Shown one piece after another: positions 46,830-59,484 of a stretch of 64,000 nt of DNA (positions within the stretch are counted from its first letter, which is position 1; each line of letters opens with the position of its first letter). The notes under the pieces were generated by a model. The model saw nothing but the letters and a program-made list of their open reading frames with translations, had not been told where the DNA came from and did not search any database. The stretch spans positions 1,426,001-1,490,000 of the forward strand of contig JAGMWG010000007.1 in NCBI GenBank assembly GCA_020744225.1, written 5' to 3'. Both the position numbers and the translations under genes were made by a program. The stretch is from Paraphoma chrysanthemicola. Its lineage: Eukaryota; Ascomycota; Dothideomycetes; Pleosporales; Phaeosphaeriaceae.

Positions 46830-47893
46830 GCTTTCTGGAGAGACTGCGTGAGTCCAGGATCACCCAATGTCCATTGATGGAAGGTGATTTGGGTAAGAAG
46901 CACGACCGAGACGAATCAACCACAACGACCATTCGCCCCCACAAGGGTTGGCTTCGTTGACCGAAAGTACGGTTGTACATTGTCGCTTGGCATGTAGGAG
47001 GTTGAGGGACAAACCAATAAAGCAAGAAAGATCCCCGCGGCTGTGCTGATCCTTACACAGACCCCGAGTATCGTGTCACTCAACCAGGTAGCAGGTTTAG
47101 TTGGTGTAAGGTGGTTTTTGAGGCATTGAATGGACACACCTACATACAAGCGCGCGTGAGCAAGCGTGCGCTTTCTAATTTCTTAAAGGGAACACGAAGT
47201 CAATAGTGTAGGTGCAGGCGACGGACGTGGTGAGCTGACGTCATGTTTCCATTGGACCTTAATTGCGCCTGCCCACAAGAGCGGCCTACACCGGTGGCCA
47301 CACCCTTGAAGCGTCACTGTTGTGCTATGTACTGTGGCGTTGTCATGCAGAGTAAAGCCTATGCCAGATAGGTAATTGAACAGTTTACCGTTTGAAAAGA
47401 ACCAATCTGTTTACACCGCTGCGATTTCCAGTCGCATGCCGCCTGCGGAATTCATGGCCAGAAGAAAGCCTCGTAAATATCTCGTAATGCCGTAACAGAA
47501 TGCACGAAAAGCTTTTCCAATTCCCGCATGCATATAAGCAAGCGACTCCAGATTCACAACGCCCTTCCTCACCGGTGCTACTTCCTCCTGAACCACTATA
47601 GAATTTATCAGAAAGTGCAAGGACTGCGGGAACGTGCTTGTGTTTGGAGAGTCCGTCGCTTTAGCAGTAGCTTGAGCTATGAATATACTTGACCATAAAA
47701 CCAGCCCGTTTTGCTTGATACACACACGGCATAAACCCGAGCAAAATGATCATGAACACGCTGGTGCCACAGGACTAGAATGCTCCTTTACCATCCTAAT
47801 AAATCTATGTCGCAATCTCGTCTGTTGTATAACCTACATCTAACCACTCACTCAACCACCATCACCACCACCCTTCCCCTTCCCCTTCACCAA
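46830..47893. other. Intergenic region
   Basis: About 1.1 kb between the large membrane protein's promoter and the dehydrogenase 3' end. A pyrimidine-rich stretch (about 47850-47960) adjoins the dehydrogenase stop. No gene was recognised. Confidence 0.5.
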
Positions 47894-49302
47894 CTAATAC
47901 CCCCTCTCCCGATCAACCTCATTAACCAACCCCCTCCCACCCCTAAACCGTCTAATATTCTCCCTCAAGACCTCAAACGCACGATCCGCATACACATCCG
48001 TGCTACCACTTACATGCGGCGTGATCAGCACATTCGGCGCGTCCCAGAGCGGGTCGTCCACGGGTAAGGGTTCCGGGTCCGTGACGTCGAGCGCGGCGCC
48101 GCGGATCAGGTTGTTGTGTAAGGCGTGCACGAGCGCGGGCTGGTCGATGACGGGGCCGCGCGCGATGTTGGCGATGTATGTACCCCGTGGATTGGAATTG
48201 TGGAGGAGGTCGAATTCGGTGGTGGAGAGGAGGTGGGTTGTTGATTTACTATATGACAATTAGCGAATTGGATTCTTGTGGGAGTTTGGAGACGGGGAGT
48301 GTACGTTAATGGAACGGCAATCACGAGGAGGTCGATTTCCTGTTTCAGGAATTCATGGATGGACGCTTTGTCGGTTCCGCTATACCATGCGCTTGGGAAG
48401 GTGCCGTCTGGATCGCCGGTGCCGGGGACGATGTAGCCCGTGTCTTTTCGGGATTCGGGAGTTCTGCGGGGGGATGCTGTGTATGCTATGACGTCCTGGC
48501 CGAGGGCTTTTGCTAAGCGGGCGACTGTAAACATCATTAGCCAATTTATTTTCGGCGACGCGAGAATAGAGTGGGCAAGAATATAGTGTTAAACTCACCC
48601 TGTCGTCCAATACTCCCATATCCCAGAATCCCCACTCTCTTCCCTACCCGATCACTCACGTTCATCCCCGCCTTTTGCACCCATTTCTTCTCCTTTTGCA
48701 AGTCAAGCAATTTAGGCAGATTATGGCTGTGCACCAAATCCATCATAATCACCCATTCCGCAATTTGCGGCCCATGAACGCCGTTTGCTGAACATAACGG
48801 GATCTTAGAGTCGGTGTAGATGGGATGCTGGGCGACGTGGTTGGTGCCCGCGGAGAAGAATTGGATCAAATTGACCTTGGGGATTGATTTTGGGGATGGT
48901 GGGAGCCAGAAGAGTGTTGAAAGGTACGATGCGCGGTTTAGATATTCTGAGGTTTGTGTTAGCAGTTGACGTTGAAAATCGAGGTTGAGTGTCCGGCGTG
49001 ATCCGATCGGTGAGATGTAAGCACGCAGCACAACGTGTACCACGACAGCGGTAGCTTTTCCCTTTTCGACGTCCGCGATACTCTGGAGTGCTTAACATAC
49101 CTTCAGGCACCTGTAAAGGTTCCGACTTTCCATTGTTGAAGACGGAATGAAAGTACTTGACTTCAACATCCTTAAATTCTCCTTTCAAGCCCTCAATGCC
49201 CTTCTGCACCTGCTCTTCCGGCCATGGCAGCGTGCAAAGAATAAGCTCCTTCTTGCCCGACTCTTTCGAAGGCACTTCAGGTCCGCCTCCCATTGCGACC
49301 AT
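47894..49302 (-). CDS. D-isomer-specific 2-hydroxyacid dehydrogenase
   Basis: Four exons, 49302-49101, 48946-48599, 48524-48305 and 48248-47894, with introns of 154, 74 and 56 bases, give 374 residues. The NAD-binding motif GYGSIGRQ (split by the second intron) is followed by the variable substrate domain. The catalytic triad is visible: Arg in NIARGPVIDQPAL, Glu in DVTDPEPLP and His in ITPHVSGST. The family reduces 2-oxo acids such as glyoxylate or hydroxypyruvate; the exact substrate is unknown. Cytosolic by lack of a targeting signal. It opens the housekeeping-like right part of the window. Confidence 0.92.
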
Positions 49303-49862
49303 TCTACACTTGTCTCGCGGAGTAAGGATGTCAATTTAAGCACCAGGTCGATGCAATGTCGCTGGTGTGAAGAAATTGAGCTTAAGCACGGTTGATGTCT
49401 GGGCTTTGTCTTGGGACGAAATCAAGTCGCAAGCGGTTGATAGGGCGTGAATAGTGAGGTGCAGTGTCGTCGTACCTTCCACTTCTCAACGCCGATGGCG
49501 GGGCAGCGAACGACGACTTTATATGGCGTTGTGACGTGCTTGAATCGCGCTTCGTGTCGTTGCGGATTTACCGACGCCACAGATACTTAGCTGCCACTTC
49601 TTACCGTCGCTCTTATCATTTGCGCGGCATGAGTAAGAGCTACTTGACAAGCGTTGACAGTTCTGGGGAAATGTGCCAAACTTGCGACTATGATTAGTAA
49701 ATGTGCGCCTTATTGTAGCGATTTGGCAAAGCGCTTATATCCGGGTGGACTACCGCTTCAATGCTGATGCTGTATCTTCCAGGTTTTTTCATGACACGCA
49801 AACACGTGCGCTCGTGGGCCTTTTAGCTTGCGAGTAACAATATATTCATTTCTCAAAAGAGG
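49303..49862. other. Intergenic region
   Basis: About 560 bases between two minus-strand genes, holding the dehydrogenase promoter and the lyase 3' flank. Nothing else was seen. Confidence 0.55.
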
Positions 49863-50888
49863 TCACTCTGGTTCCTGATCCTTCCATTTTTCCCTTACAG
49901 CACCAACATCAATCTCACACACTTCTGCATGCCTCAGCACTGCCTGTGCCTTCTTCACAACCGGCACATCAATCATCTTACCCTCCAGCGTCCACGCACC
50001 CCGGCCCGCCTTGCTCGCTTTCTCATCCGCAATCACGACTCGCGCAGCCCATTCGACCTCCTTATCTCCCGGGCTGAATGCCTTGTGACACACGGCCACT
50101 TGGCTTGGATGTATACACTGCTTGCCATTGAAGCCCAAGCCTTTCCCGTTCAGACATTCCTCCTCAAGCGTCTTGAGGCCCGCTTCGCCCTTGTAGCTCG
50201 TGCACACCAGGTCAATTGTAGATGGCAACTCGGCGGCGCGTGCAGCTGTTGCGATTGCGGATCGCGCGTAGAGGAATTCTGTGAGTGAGGGCGTTCGTGT
50301 GAGGCTCATGTCTTTTGCAAAGTCTTCGGCCGCGAAGACAAGGCCGCTTAGATACGGCGAGGCAGCGCATATCGAGCTGAGGTTTTGTATCGCTTTCGCC
50401 GACTCAATGAGCGCAATGATGCGCACTGGTTCCCGTTTCTTCCCTTGTGTATTACTGTTCGCGCCCATTGGATGCCGCTCGGGACTCAAGTGCCGGATCA
50501 CGTCTGTGACGAAATGCAGGTCCGCTGCGCTTTCGCACTTTGGCAGCATGATAGCATCTAGGTATTCTCCCTTGAGCACTTCCGTCAAGTCGTCCAGCGC
50601 GAGGCCGGTGTCTACGCTGTTTATGCGCACGCACATCTCCTTGATGCCGCTTGGGCGTTGCTTGTTCAAGATGTCGCGGAGGTTCGATCGCGCCTCGGAC
50701 TTCATGTGCGGTGCGACGCTGTCTTCGAGGTCGTAGGTCACATTATCGGCATGCATGGCGAAGGACTTCTCGAGCATCTTTTTGGACGAACTCGGGACTG
50801 CATCGTGTTAGCTATGTCTACAACTGAGTATGAAGCGGTAAGTAGAAGTACCGTACATGCACGCCCTACGAATGATTGGGGCCGCCAT
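49863..50888 (-). CDS. Citrate lyase beta-subunit-like protein (HpcH/HpaI aldolase family)
   Basis: Two exons, 50888-50852 and 50797-49863, with a 54-base intron, give 323 residues. The 12-residue first exon MAAPIIRRACMY joins V-PSSSKKMLEKSF, the usual CitE-like start. YDLEDSVAPHMK carries metal-binding acids, MLPKCESAADL and the ALIESAKAI segment follow, with the catalytic Glu, and GKQCIHPSQ is the family's C-terminal signature. CitE-like enzymes cleave or form C-C bonds of CoA thioesters such as citramalyl- or malyl-CoA, often in mitochondria. It is head to head with TVP23 (274 bases between starts). The substrate is not assigned. Confidence 0.9.
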
Positions 50889-51162
50889 AGTGTGCGATAT
50901 GATGCTATGTCCCGAATGCACGAGGACTACATGAATGGAGTGAAAGCATCAATTCCAATTCCATCAAGCACATCGGCAATACACCTCGGCCACGCATACA
51001 GCCTATGACGTGCGGGGCAGCATCAACCTCGCAGCTCGAGCACAGACACCCTGTCGACCTCCGCAAACGCCGACTCGCCGACGCGTTCCTGGCTAGCCCG
51101 TCCAACGGCCACGATCCATCAACAGCATCAGCACCACCACGCCAACCACACGCCATCCCACC

Positions 51163-51936
51163 ATGGAGACCGCACAACAAACCCCGGCGCCCGGGTCGCT
51201 CAGCTGGAAACTCAGCAGCCATCCCATCACACTGCTCACATTCCTGTTCTTCCGCATCTGTAAGCCCGTCCACCCTACCTTACGCATCTCCCAAGTCCCC
51301 AGGCATCTCTCCACAACACACACATGCGCATATACTAAACCAAGCCACCACAGCATCCCTCCTAGTCTACCTCCTGGGTCTCCAACTCCTCAGTTCCAAC
51401 TTCGTCCTCATCTTCATCGTCACGATCCTCCTCCTCGCCATCGATTTCTACTACCTCAAGAACATCGCGGGCCGCCGCTTAGTCGGACTGCGCTGGTGGA
51501 ACGAAGTCGACAGCACGACGGGCGATGGGCGGTGGGTGTTTGAAAGCGCGGATCCGGAGTCGCGCGAGCAGAATGCAACGGATCGAAGGTTCTTCTGGAT
51601 GGCGTTGTATGTGCAGCCTGTGTTGTGGGTTGTGTTGGCGATTTTTGCGCTGATTGGGTTGAAATTTATCTGGTTGACGCTGGTTGGTGAGTTGGGCTTT
51701 TCTTTGGAGTTGCTGGAGTGGAGGAAGGGAGCCAAGGGGTGATGAGGAATGTGTGTGTGTTTGTGTGCTAATGCTGGCCAGTAATTGCGCTGGTGCTTAC
51801 GATTACGAATACCCTGGCGTTCTCGAGATGCGATAAGTTCAGCCAGGCGAGCGGGTTTGCGTCGAATGCGATATACGGATCGGGCCTTATGCGCAATGTT
51901 GCGGGTGGCATGGTCAGCAATTGGTTTAGGAGATGA
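51163..51936 (+). CDS. TVP23: Golgi membrane protein TVP23
   Basis: Three exons, 51163-51259, 51354-51686 and 51782-51936, with introns of 94 and 95 bases (TACTAAAC branch site in the first), give 194 residues. SWKLSSHPITLLTFLFFRI-SSLLVYLLGL, then the highly conserved DFYYLKNIAGRRLVGLRWWNEV and NATDRRFFWMALYVQP identify the TVP23/FAM18 family. Four membrane helices are visible. The protein resides in the late Golgi and takes part in vesicle traffic. The last exon ends with GGMVSNWFRR as in other fungi. It is a housekeeping gene outside the metabolite cluster. Confidence 0.96.
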
Positions 51937-52189
51937 GGTTGGAGAGACAAGAAGCAGGGGTTGACAGGGGACTATGCAAGCAGTTGTAGCGTCCATGTGG
52001 TAGAGGCTCAAGTCTGTAAGAACATGCGTGTAGCAAAAGGCGCAAGGCGTTCGGGAGGAAGCATAGTGTGTTATAAAGATATCCATCACATGCGAGCGTA
52101 TATCAACAACTTACTTTCATTGTCGCTTAGGCCGCAAAGGCTGCGAGCTCATCTTGATTGTGTGTTGAGTAATCTACCTCGACGATGCA

Positions 52190-53778
52190 CTACAATGTGA
52201 TCATCACACTGGCATTCTTATACCAGCTCAACAGCGGATTATCCCCGTTCTTCGTGCTCGTCTCAGCAATGTCCGCTCTCCCAGCCATGAAATCCTCATG
52301 CAAATATGTCCGCGCAAACCTCCCCGTGATAGCAGTGTACATGGGCTCCATGACCTCAAAATCGGTGGGGAAGAGTATGTCGAAATAGCCTTGGTGGACC
52401 TGATGGCCGTTAGCAGAATCCCAGCTAGCTCGGACGGGGTCAAGAACTTACAAGAGGTGTAGTCACGGGAATCATCTGCCTCCTGTACCGCGTCTGCACA
52501 ACGGGCGCATTGATGCCTTCCACCGCATCGCCTAGCTTGTGGAAATCGCTGCTGATCAACTTGTGGTTTGGAAATTTCTCGTACAGCATGTAAAAGAACT
52601 GCATCAACCGCGTGGGTATGTATTCCGGTTGACTTAGCGAGCCCCGCCACGGCACCAAGCTTCTCAGATTCTGCATGACTCTCGATCCTTGGAGTGGGTG
52701 TGGATATGCCTTGCACGCTGCGTGTCTACGCTCGAGGAACTGGGTTGCGAGGGGGTCCAGCGTTCGGGAGTAGTATTCGAACAGCTCGCCGCGCGGGTCG
52801 ACGACGACGTGCGATTGGTACGGGGCGCCGGTCTCGAAGTCGTACTTGAGCGCATCGTGCGCGAAGTTGTCGAAGACTTCCAACGCGAGGAAGTAGCACG
52901 GCGAAGAAACGTATGTGTTCCAGTCGAAAATTGATCGATTGACGATCTCGACCTTATCGGAATGCCCTCTTGCGTATGCTGAGTGTCCGAGCCCTTGTTG
53001 CTGCAAATGCGCCAGTTGACTGGAAATCTCGATGATCTTGAACTTTGTCCGTTCGTAGACCTCAGGATGCACGTCTCTTATGTAGTCCAGTATGTTCAAC
53101 ATCATGGTGCCATTGCCCGCACCCATCTCGTATATGTTTAGGTCATGGTATGGGTAGAAGTTGTATTTGTAGTCCTCGACCAGGTACCGCGCAATCGCCT
53201 CGCCGTAGTATGGTGAGAACAGCTCAGTTGGCGTGTGCCAGAGCTGGCGAAGATCATTCGGCTCTTGATCGTCGAGGGCGTCCTCGAACGAGGTGTAGCG
53301 GTGGCGCAATTGCTGGAAGAAGTCGTGCTCCGAGGACATGGAGTTGAAGTCGAAGGGCTCACCAGGCGAGAAGATGACGACCTGCTTGGAGAAGTAGCCG
53401 TAGTTGGGATTGTACAGGCTGTCTAACATCTATCAGCTTCTGCTTCCAGTTTCCTAGAAGCCTCTAACCTTCAATGAAGTCCCGCAGCAGCATCTTCACT
53501 CTGCGCGGCCTTTCTTTCCTACTCCGCAGCATATCTGAGGTTACCAGTGGGTATCTTTCGAATTCCTCGGTCCTCTCCTGCGGAAACGCATTCTTCCTCG
53601 GCGTCCATCTGCTCTCCCGCTTCGTCTCCCCTTCAGCAAAGCGCGTGGCTTTTCCTCTCCGCTGCACATTTGGAGTGCGGGCAGCCGCGAGAGCTGGTCG
53701 GGCTCCGCGGGCAAGACATTGCGAGGCGCGGTGCGAGAACAGCTGGCGGAAGACTTGGGTGACGAAAGGCGAGTCCAT
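52190..53778 (-). CDS. MidA/NDUFAF7-family SAM-dependent methyltransferase (DUF185), probably mitochondrial
   Basis: Three exons, 53778-53469, 53422-52452 and 52399-52190, with introns of 46 and 52 bases, give 496 residues. The Arg/Ala-rich N-terminus without acidic residues looks like a mitochondrial presequence. The junction gives RDFIE-DSLYNPNYGYFSKQ, a family hallmark. NIYEMGAGNGTMMLNIL is the SAM-binding motif, and YFLALEVFDNFAHDAL is the second family block. NDUFAF7 dimethylates an arginine in a complex I subunit; the fungal branch is more distant, with an insertion-rich C-terminus, so the same role is only possible. Divergent from the cysteine synthase gene, with 163 bases between starts. 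Confidence 0.9.
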
Positions 53779-53941
53779 TGACGCCTGCGCGGGGTGTCCG
53801 ACTAGAGCGCGACGATGTGAGGAGCTACGGGCGCGGAAGCACGTGGTGGGAGATGGGGTGGTTCACGCCAAGGCTGTCCGAGCTCCATTTTGAGAGCATC
53901 CCACATCGCTCTTTCTCTTGCACCATCTTGATGATCCAGGC

Positions 53942-55473
53942 ATGCCCGACAACTCCAGATACTACATCCTAGGAGCTTTCGTCCTGGGCGTGGTTGCAAC
54001 CGCTGCTTATAATGCGCGGGCTACCCAATCGGCCACACAATCACAAAATGCTCGTCTAAAACAAGATGGCCAGAGGGGGATACACCTGAAAGCAAATGCA
54101 CTGAACCATTTGGGGTCTCTGGGTGCAAGCTTGTCGGCGCCGAGTGAGGGATGCATTAAGGAGGGCATCGAAGGGTGCATCGGCAACACGCCCCTCATCA
54201 AAATCAAGTCACTGTCTGAGTTCACAGGATGCGAGATACTTGCAAAAGCAGAAGTGAGACTAAAACGTCGCTTTCGAAGACATCAGCTAATGTTTCGTTA
54301 CAGTTCCTCAACGGTGCTGGCAACAGTCCCAAGGACCGGGTTGCACTCAGCATTATCGAAATGGCACGTCGAAGAAGCGCTAGCAATCCATGTCGTGATC
54401 GCTCTCTGCTAACTGTATCTCAGGCTGAAGAGAAGGGCCTCCTCGTGCCACACTCTGGTGATACAATCTACGAAGGTACCGTAGGCAGCACGGGCATCTC
54501 GCTAGCAGCAATCTGTCGAGCAAGAGGCTACAAGGCGCACATGTGAGCTATTCGAATGACACTAGCAAACAACTGCTGAATGCGACTAGCTGTATGCCAA
54601 ACGACATGGCAATCGAGAAGTCCGATCTTCTTCTGAAGCTTGGTGCAGAAGTAGAAAGAGTACGGCCGGCACCAATTGTTGATCAAAACCAATTTGTCAA
54701 TCTTGCCCGGAAGAGGGCCACGGAGCATACGGCCAGCCCCGACAAGCCCGGGAGAGGCCTTTTCGCTGACCAATTTGAGACTGAAGCGAACTGGCGTGCC
54801 CACTTCACAGGCACTGGTCCGGAAATCTACGAGCAAACGGGTGGGCGTCTAGACGCCTTCATCAGCGGTGCCGGGACCGGCGGGACCATCTCTGGGGTCG
54901 CGTTATTCCTCAAATCGAAGTTACCAGACGTCAAGATCGTTCTTGCAGACCCTCCAGGAAGCGGACTCTACAACCGCGTCAGGTATGGGGTTATGTTCGA
55001 CCCCAAAGAAAGAGAAGGGACACGCCGCCGGCACCAAGTGGACACGATCGTTGAAGGAATCGGCATCAACCGCGTGACGCACAACTTCGACGTGGGAAGA
55101 GAGCTCATTGATGACGCTATCAGGGTGAATGACGATCAAGCAGTTGACATGGCACGCTGGCTTGTTGAACATGATGGAATCTTCGTTGGTAGCTCCAGCG
55201 CTGTGAACTGTAAGTCATTCAAGACTTCCAATGTGACCAGCCCAACTGACTCACTCCAGGCGTGGCTGCCACACAACTAGCAAAGACACTGGGCCCTGGT
55301 CATCGCATCGTGACTTTGCTGTGTGACAGGTAAGTTGCGTTTACTTGACGTCGAGAGGTGCTCGCTAATCTCTTCACAGCGGAGCAAGACATCTCAGCAA
55401 GTTCTGGAAACACACTGAGCCTGTAGGTGGTGCTGAGAATGATGTCTCCCTTGACAAAATACTCGGTGCTTGA
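53942..55473 (+). CDS. Cysteine synthase-like PLP enzyme with N-terminal membrane anchor; one GC-AG intron
   Basis: Six exons, 53942-54253, 54304-54363, 54424-54542, 54590-55209, 55260-55329 and 55380-55473, give 424 residues; all phases agree. A membrane segment (YYILGAFVLGVVATAAY) near residues 7-23 precedes the PLP fold type II domain: GNTPLIKI, the PLP lysine in NGAGNSPKDRVAL, GTVGSTGIS and GAGTGGTISG (phosphate-binding loop). The second intron (54364-54423) starts GC (ATG|GCACGT), has a perfect GCTAAC branch site and ends CTCAG. Removing it restores IIEM-AEEKGLLVPHSGDT. The family makes cysteine from O-acetylserine and sulfide. The anchored form resembles the yeast mitochondrial outer-membrane homologue, whose role is less clear. 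Confidence 0.93.
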
Positions 55474-56059
55474 CACTTCTCGGACTTGTCTCACCAGTCT
55501 GATGCGACAAGACAATGTTGCGTGGACGTGCCGAAGACATTTCCACTGGCCTCCACTACACAGTGACTCCTTCATACCAACCTATACGAAAAGATCTACG
55601 ATGTGGCTGCTCGGCCTTCAAAGGTGGTTGACAACGCATCGTCGCATCACGTTCGAAAAGCCACCGCATTATCGCTCGCTGTCAACGAATAACCCTGGCA
55701 GCCTTATGGGCTTCAAGAACATTGTCAGGAACACGCTCCGACTCACCAGAACACAATGGCCACGTGACAAAACGAGACAAAGATTCCACGCTTCACAAGA
55801 TTGAGACCAACATGTCTCGCTCGTAACAAAGCGCAAAGCTCCAACAATGTCCATGTTCTTCTGCCACACGCTTTGTGTTTTGTCACCACTTTAAATACTC
55901 TAGCGTCCCCTACCCTTGCAACCCGCTGCACTCTTCCGGTCTGCCCAAAAGAAATCAGTGTCCACAGCAAACTCCAACTCAGGACATTCTAGCAAAGCCA
56001 CCTGTGCCCACTCTATCGGAAGTTCCCAGGAGCGGTACACAAATTCAACCACCGAACAT
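55474..56059. other. Intergenic region
   Basis: About 590 bases between the cysteine synthase stop and the next start. The frame of the downstream gene stays open about 140 bases upstream but without ATG, so it is treated as leader. Nothing else was recognised. Confidence 0.5.
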
Positions 56060-56614
56060 ATGCATACCCGGCGCATGAGCGAAACAAGCGGCATCAGCAA
56101 AGCAAACAGGCCAATGTCGAGCATCCTCCGACGTCGTCTAGAGAATCGGTCCCTCGCCGACCGCAATCCAGAACTCGCCGAAAAAGTCACCCAAATGCGC
56201 CTCACCATCGCACCTATAGTCCACGTTGAAACTGGTCTCCCAGCATCTTGCTTCCCAAACACGATGCTCAACCTCTTCCTTCTCACAGAACCCCAACTCG
56301 ACCATCTCGCACACTACTACTCACAATCCACGCCCTGCGCGCTGACGGACCAGTATCCGCAAACGATGGACTGGTCGAAACCATTTCTTGCTACCGATGA
56401 CGCGTTACCGGCGGACTGCAAATTAAACGATTTGGAACGGGTCAAAGTTAAGATGCGCATGTTTGCAAGGTTCATTGGCATGCGCGGGACAGAGACGCCA
56501 CGGTGGGAGTATGAACGACAGGTGGAGATTTTGAGGTGCAAGATTGAGAGGAGTGTTCAAGACGAGGAGGAGAGTCTGAGGAAGGTGTTTTGTGGGCCGC
56601 AGCATAAGCCTTAG
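56060..56614 (+). CDS. Conserved fungal protein of unknown function
   Basis: A single exon; the ATG at 56060 gives 184 residues, and a second ATG five codons later is also possible. The sequence has ELAEKVTQMRLTIAPIVHVETGLP, LFLLTEPQLDHLAHYYSQ, a TP-x-YP-W region and FARFIGMRG, then a charged C-terminal helix. This pattern (HLLTE..LD.LA..YHQ...RFIGLRG) recurs in small proteins of many Pezizomycotina. No catalytic motif, signal peptide or membrane segment is visible. Function unknown. Confidence 0.75.
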   Translation: MHTRRMSETSGISKANRPMSSILRRRLENRSLADRNPELAEKVTQMRLTIAPIVHVETGLPASCFPNTMLNLFLLTEPQLDHLAHYYSQSTPCALTDQYPQTMDWSKPFLATDDALPADCKLNDLERVKVKMRMFARFIGMRGTETPRWEYERQVEILRCKIERSVQDEEESLRKVFCGPQHKP

Positions 56615-56907
56615 ACGTTGGGTGCGATGGGGTCGGTTTTGGTTTTTTGAGGTCTGGTAAGTTGATTTTGGATGCATAGCGTGGGGTTTTTTGGGTAGCA
56701 CCGTGGAAAAGATTGAGACTTGATGGGCGCGTATGCAATCTAGCGAGAATGGAATATGTGGCAATAAGATTGATCCAATACGCGCGACCGCTAACTTTTG
56801 TCAACATAACACATTTTCTCGTGTCCCATTGCATTCATCAAACAATTTGCCTCAGCGATATCCCAACATTCATCTCCCCTCTTCTTCAGCCCATCAAACC
56901 ATCCGTT

Positions 56908-59333
56908 CTATTCTTCCCCCTCTACCCTCCCCCTCTTCTCCCTCTCCCTCCTCACCGTATACTTCTCCAATCCGACATGCGCATTAATCCAATCCAACAC
57001 AACCTCATGCCACTTCAGCCCATTCTCCTGCTTCAACACCCAATGATTCTCATCCGGGAATGTCAAAAACTGACTCTCCACCCCTTTACTCTGGAGGACA
57101 TTAAACGCCGCAAGTCCCTCACTAATCGTCAATCTGTAGTCCAATTCCGAATGGATAACAAGCTGCGGCGTCGCCCAATTCGCCGTAAACCGACTCGGAT
57201 CCCATTTCGCCCACGCCTCGGGCTTGTCCCACAACGTCCCCGTCAGATCGTGGAACGGGAAATACAACTCTTCAGACGCGAGTTGTCCAGACATGCTAAA
57301 CACGCCGTCGTGCGTGACGAGTGCTTTGAAATTCCGGCCAAGCGGGTGTCCTTGGATCCAATTCACCATATACCCACCATAACTCGCACCAAGCGCAACC
57401 GCGTTATCTGTATCCACGTATCCCAAGTTCGCTTTAATCCAATCAAATCCCAGCGCAAGATCTTGGTACGGCAAGCCGCCCCATTGGCCTTGGATCGCGT
57501 CGGTGAAGGATTGGCCGTAGGATGTTGAGCCCGTGGGGTTGGGGCATATGACGACGAAGCCTTGTTCGGCGAAGATGGCGGGGTTCCAGCGCGTGGACCA
57601 ACTGTCTGTCCATGCGCCTTGCGGGCCGCCGTGGATGAGGTATGCCAGGGGGTATTTTTTGGAGGAAGAAAAGTGCGAGGGCTTGACGACCCATGCGTGG
57701 ACTTTGGTGCCGTCTGCTGCGCCGGGGAAATGGATGTCGCTGATTTGAGACGCGGAGAGGCCGAATTTCGTGCCGCTGCGAGATGCGGAGGAGAGGATGT
57801 TGACAGTGGTGTGGGGTTCCGAGGGGTGGAGTGTGAATGTGCAGTTGTGGTCTGCGGGGAGGGTGGAGAGCGGGACGAGCGAGTACAAACTATTCTCGAT
57901 GAGTGAGGTGGATGTTAGAAAGATGGAGCCGGAGGTGAGGACAGATGCGGCGGAGATGCTTCCGCCTTTGACGAGGAGGGTAGGCAAAGGGGAATCGGTG
58001 TCCTTGGAAGTTGGCGGACCGGCAACGAATAGGGACCCGCGGCCGTGGTCTTCGGCGAGGAAGTACATGCGCCAGTCGTCGGGGCTCCACGCGATGGATT
58101 GAGGGCTGCGGTCCCATTTGCCTTTGCCGTCCTTGCTGGCGAAGAGGGGTGTGAGTTGAGATGGCTTGGTGAAGTCGTGGATGATGAAGGGCTGGTTTTT
58201 GTCAGACTCGTAGCCGTTGGTTTTCATGGAGAGGAAAGCGATCATTTTGCCAGAATTGGACCAGACGGGGCTGGTGCTCGCGCCTTCGAAGCCATCAATG
58301 GTGACCTTTTCGATTTTGGGAAAGTCTTCGTAGAACAAGTTGTGCCAGAATCCCTGTTTAGCGACAACATAGATGTTTGTCTTAGTGTGTGTTGCAGGGT
58401 TGAGATCCGGGTCCTTTGACGTGAACACCAGTCCGTACCTGGAGATGTCGAAGTGGTCCTTGCCGCCGAATGGCTCAATAGGGCTTTCAAGCTTGGTACC
58501 TTCAAGCGCATTTTTCAGGCCGATGAACTCAAATTTACCGTCATCCTTCTTGTGTAACTTTGCAAGGAATAGCGCATTGCGATTCTCGTCAGTGTAGTGG
58601 TCCCAGTGTCGCACGAAGCCTGATGTGTAAAGCTTGCCGGACGAGTGTGGCTTCTCGATTTTCTCTGGATTGAGAAGCGTACCGTCCGGCTTCGCTTTGC
58701 CAGACACTGCGAAGCCGTACCAGCCGGCGCCAAGATCTTTGACTTTGAGGTTGCCGACGGGGCCTTCGATAGTACCGGCAATGTGCTTACTGCATTTGTT
58801 TAGCACTTTAATCTATAGAACGTAGCTTTCAACGTGATGACCAGAGCTGATTGAAAGGCGAGTATATGCAGATACTCTGAGCCCAGCAAAATGTGCCTGA
58901 GATGCAGTGCGCGCGAGAGCTTCAAGACCCCATTGCGGTTACGCCGAAGCCGTAGACCCGGGTGAAAACCGCCAAGATCCCCCCTCGGAGAATGCTGAAG
59001 TGTTGTGCATGGGGTGATATCTTACCTTTTCTCAAAGCTTTTCGGATTCCCGACTATGATGCTCGTAGTCCCGTCGTCCTCTGATTTGAGGAAGACGATC
59101 GTCTCATCATCAATCCAATTCGCCTCGCTTGCAGATTTGTCTTCGGTGATAAGAGTCGTCTGCTGGCTTCCGACATCCAGAACCCGAATTTCCGACTTCT
59201 TCGCGTGCTCTGCGAAGCTGTACGATGAGACACTGTACAGAACTTTCGACGCGTCGGAATTCGGTAAGCCCTCGGAGCGGCGAGGGGCCTCAAGGAGGAC
59301 CTCAGGTGTGAATTTGGCGGCTCGGATAGTCAT
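56908..59333 (-). CDS. Dipeptidyl-peptidase V / acylaminoacyl-peptidase-like serine peptidase (S9)
   Basis: Two exons, 59333-59026 and 58789-56908, give 729 residues. The 236-base intron is long for this window. The N-terminal two thirds form a beta-propeller with repeats such as SPVWSNSGKMIAFLS and IAWSPDDWRMYFL. The C-terminal alpha/beta-hydrolase has LIHGGPQGAWTDSWS (oxyanion region), catalytic Ser in LGASYGGYM, Asp in HSELDYR and His in FPDENHWV. There is no signal peptide, so this is probably a cytosolic DPP-V-type enzyme, unlike the secreted one. It removes dipeptides or acyl-amino acids from peptides. Its promoter has a striking set of GGGCCA boxes. Confidence 0.94.
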
Positions 59334-59484
59334 GATGACAGGTAGAAGTAGAATGTGAAGGATCAGCCTATGTGTCGTTAGTGGGCTGGTGGAATATAAT
59401 CAGAAAGAGCTCGACATGTAGCAACGGATATCGTAGCTCGTGAAAGGTCGTCGGGTAAGATTATATAATCTTCCAACAAGGACA

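Noticed and set aside
56713..57528. A 271-codon open frame on the plus strand opposite the peptidase gene
   Set aside because: It is antisense to well-supported S9 peptidase coding sequence, Pro/Arg-rich and without family features; a shadow frame.
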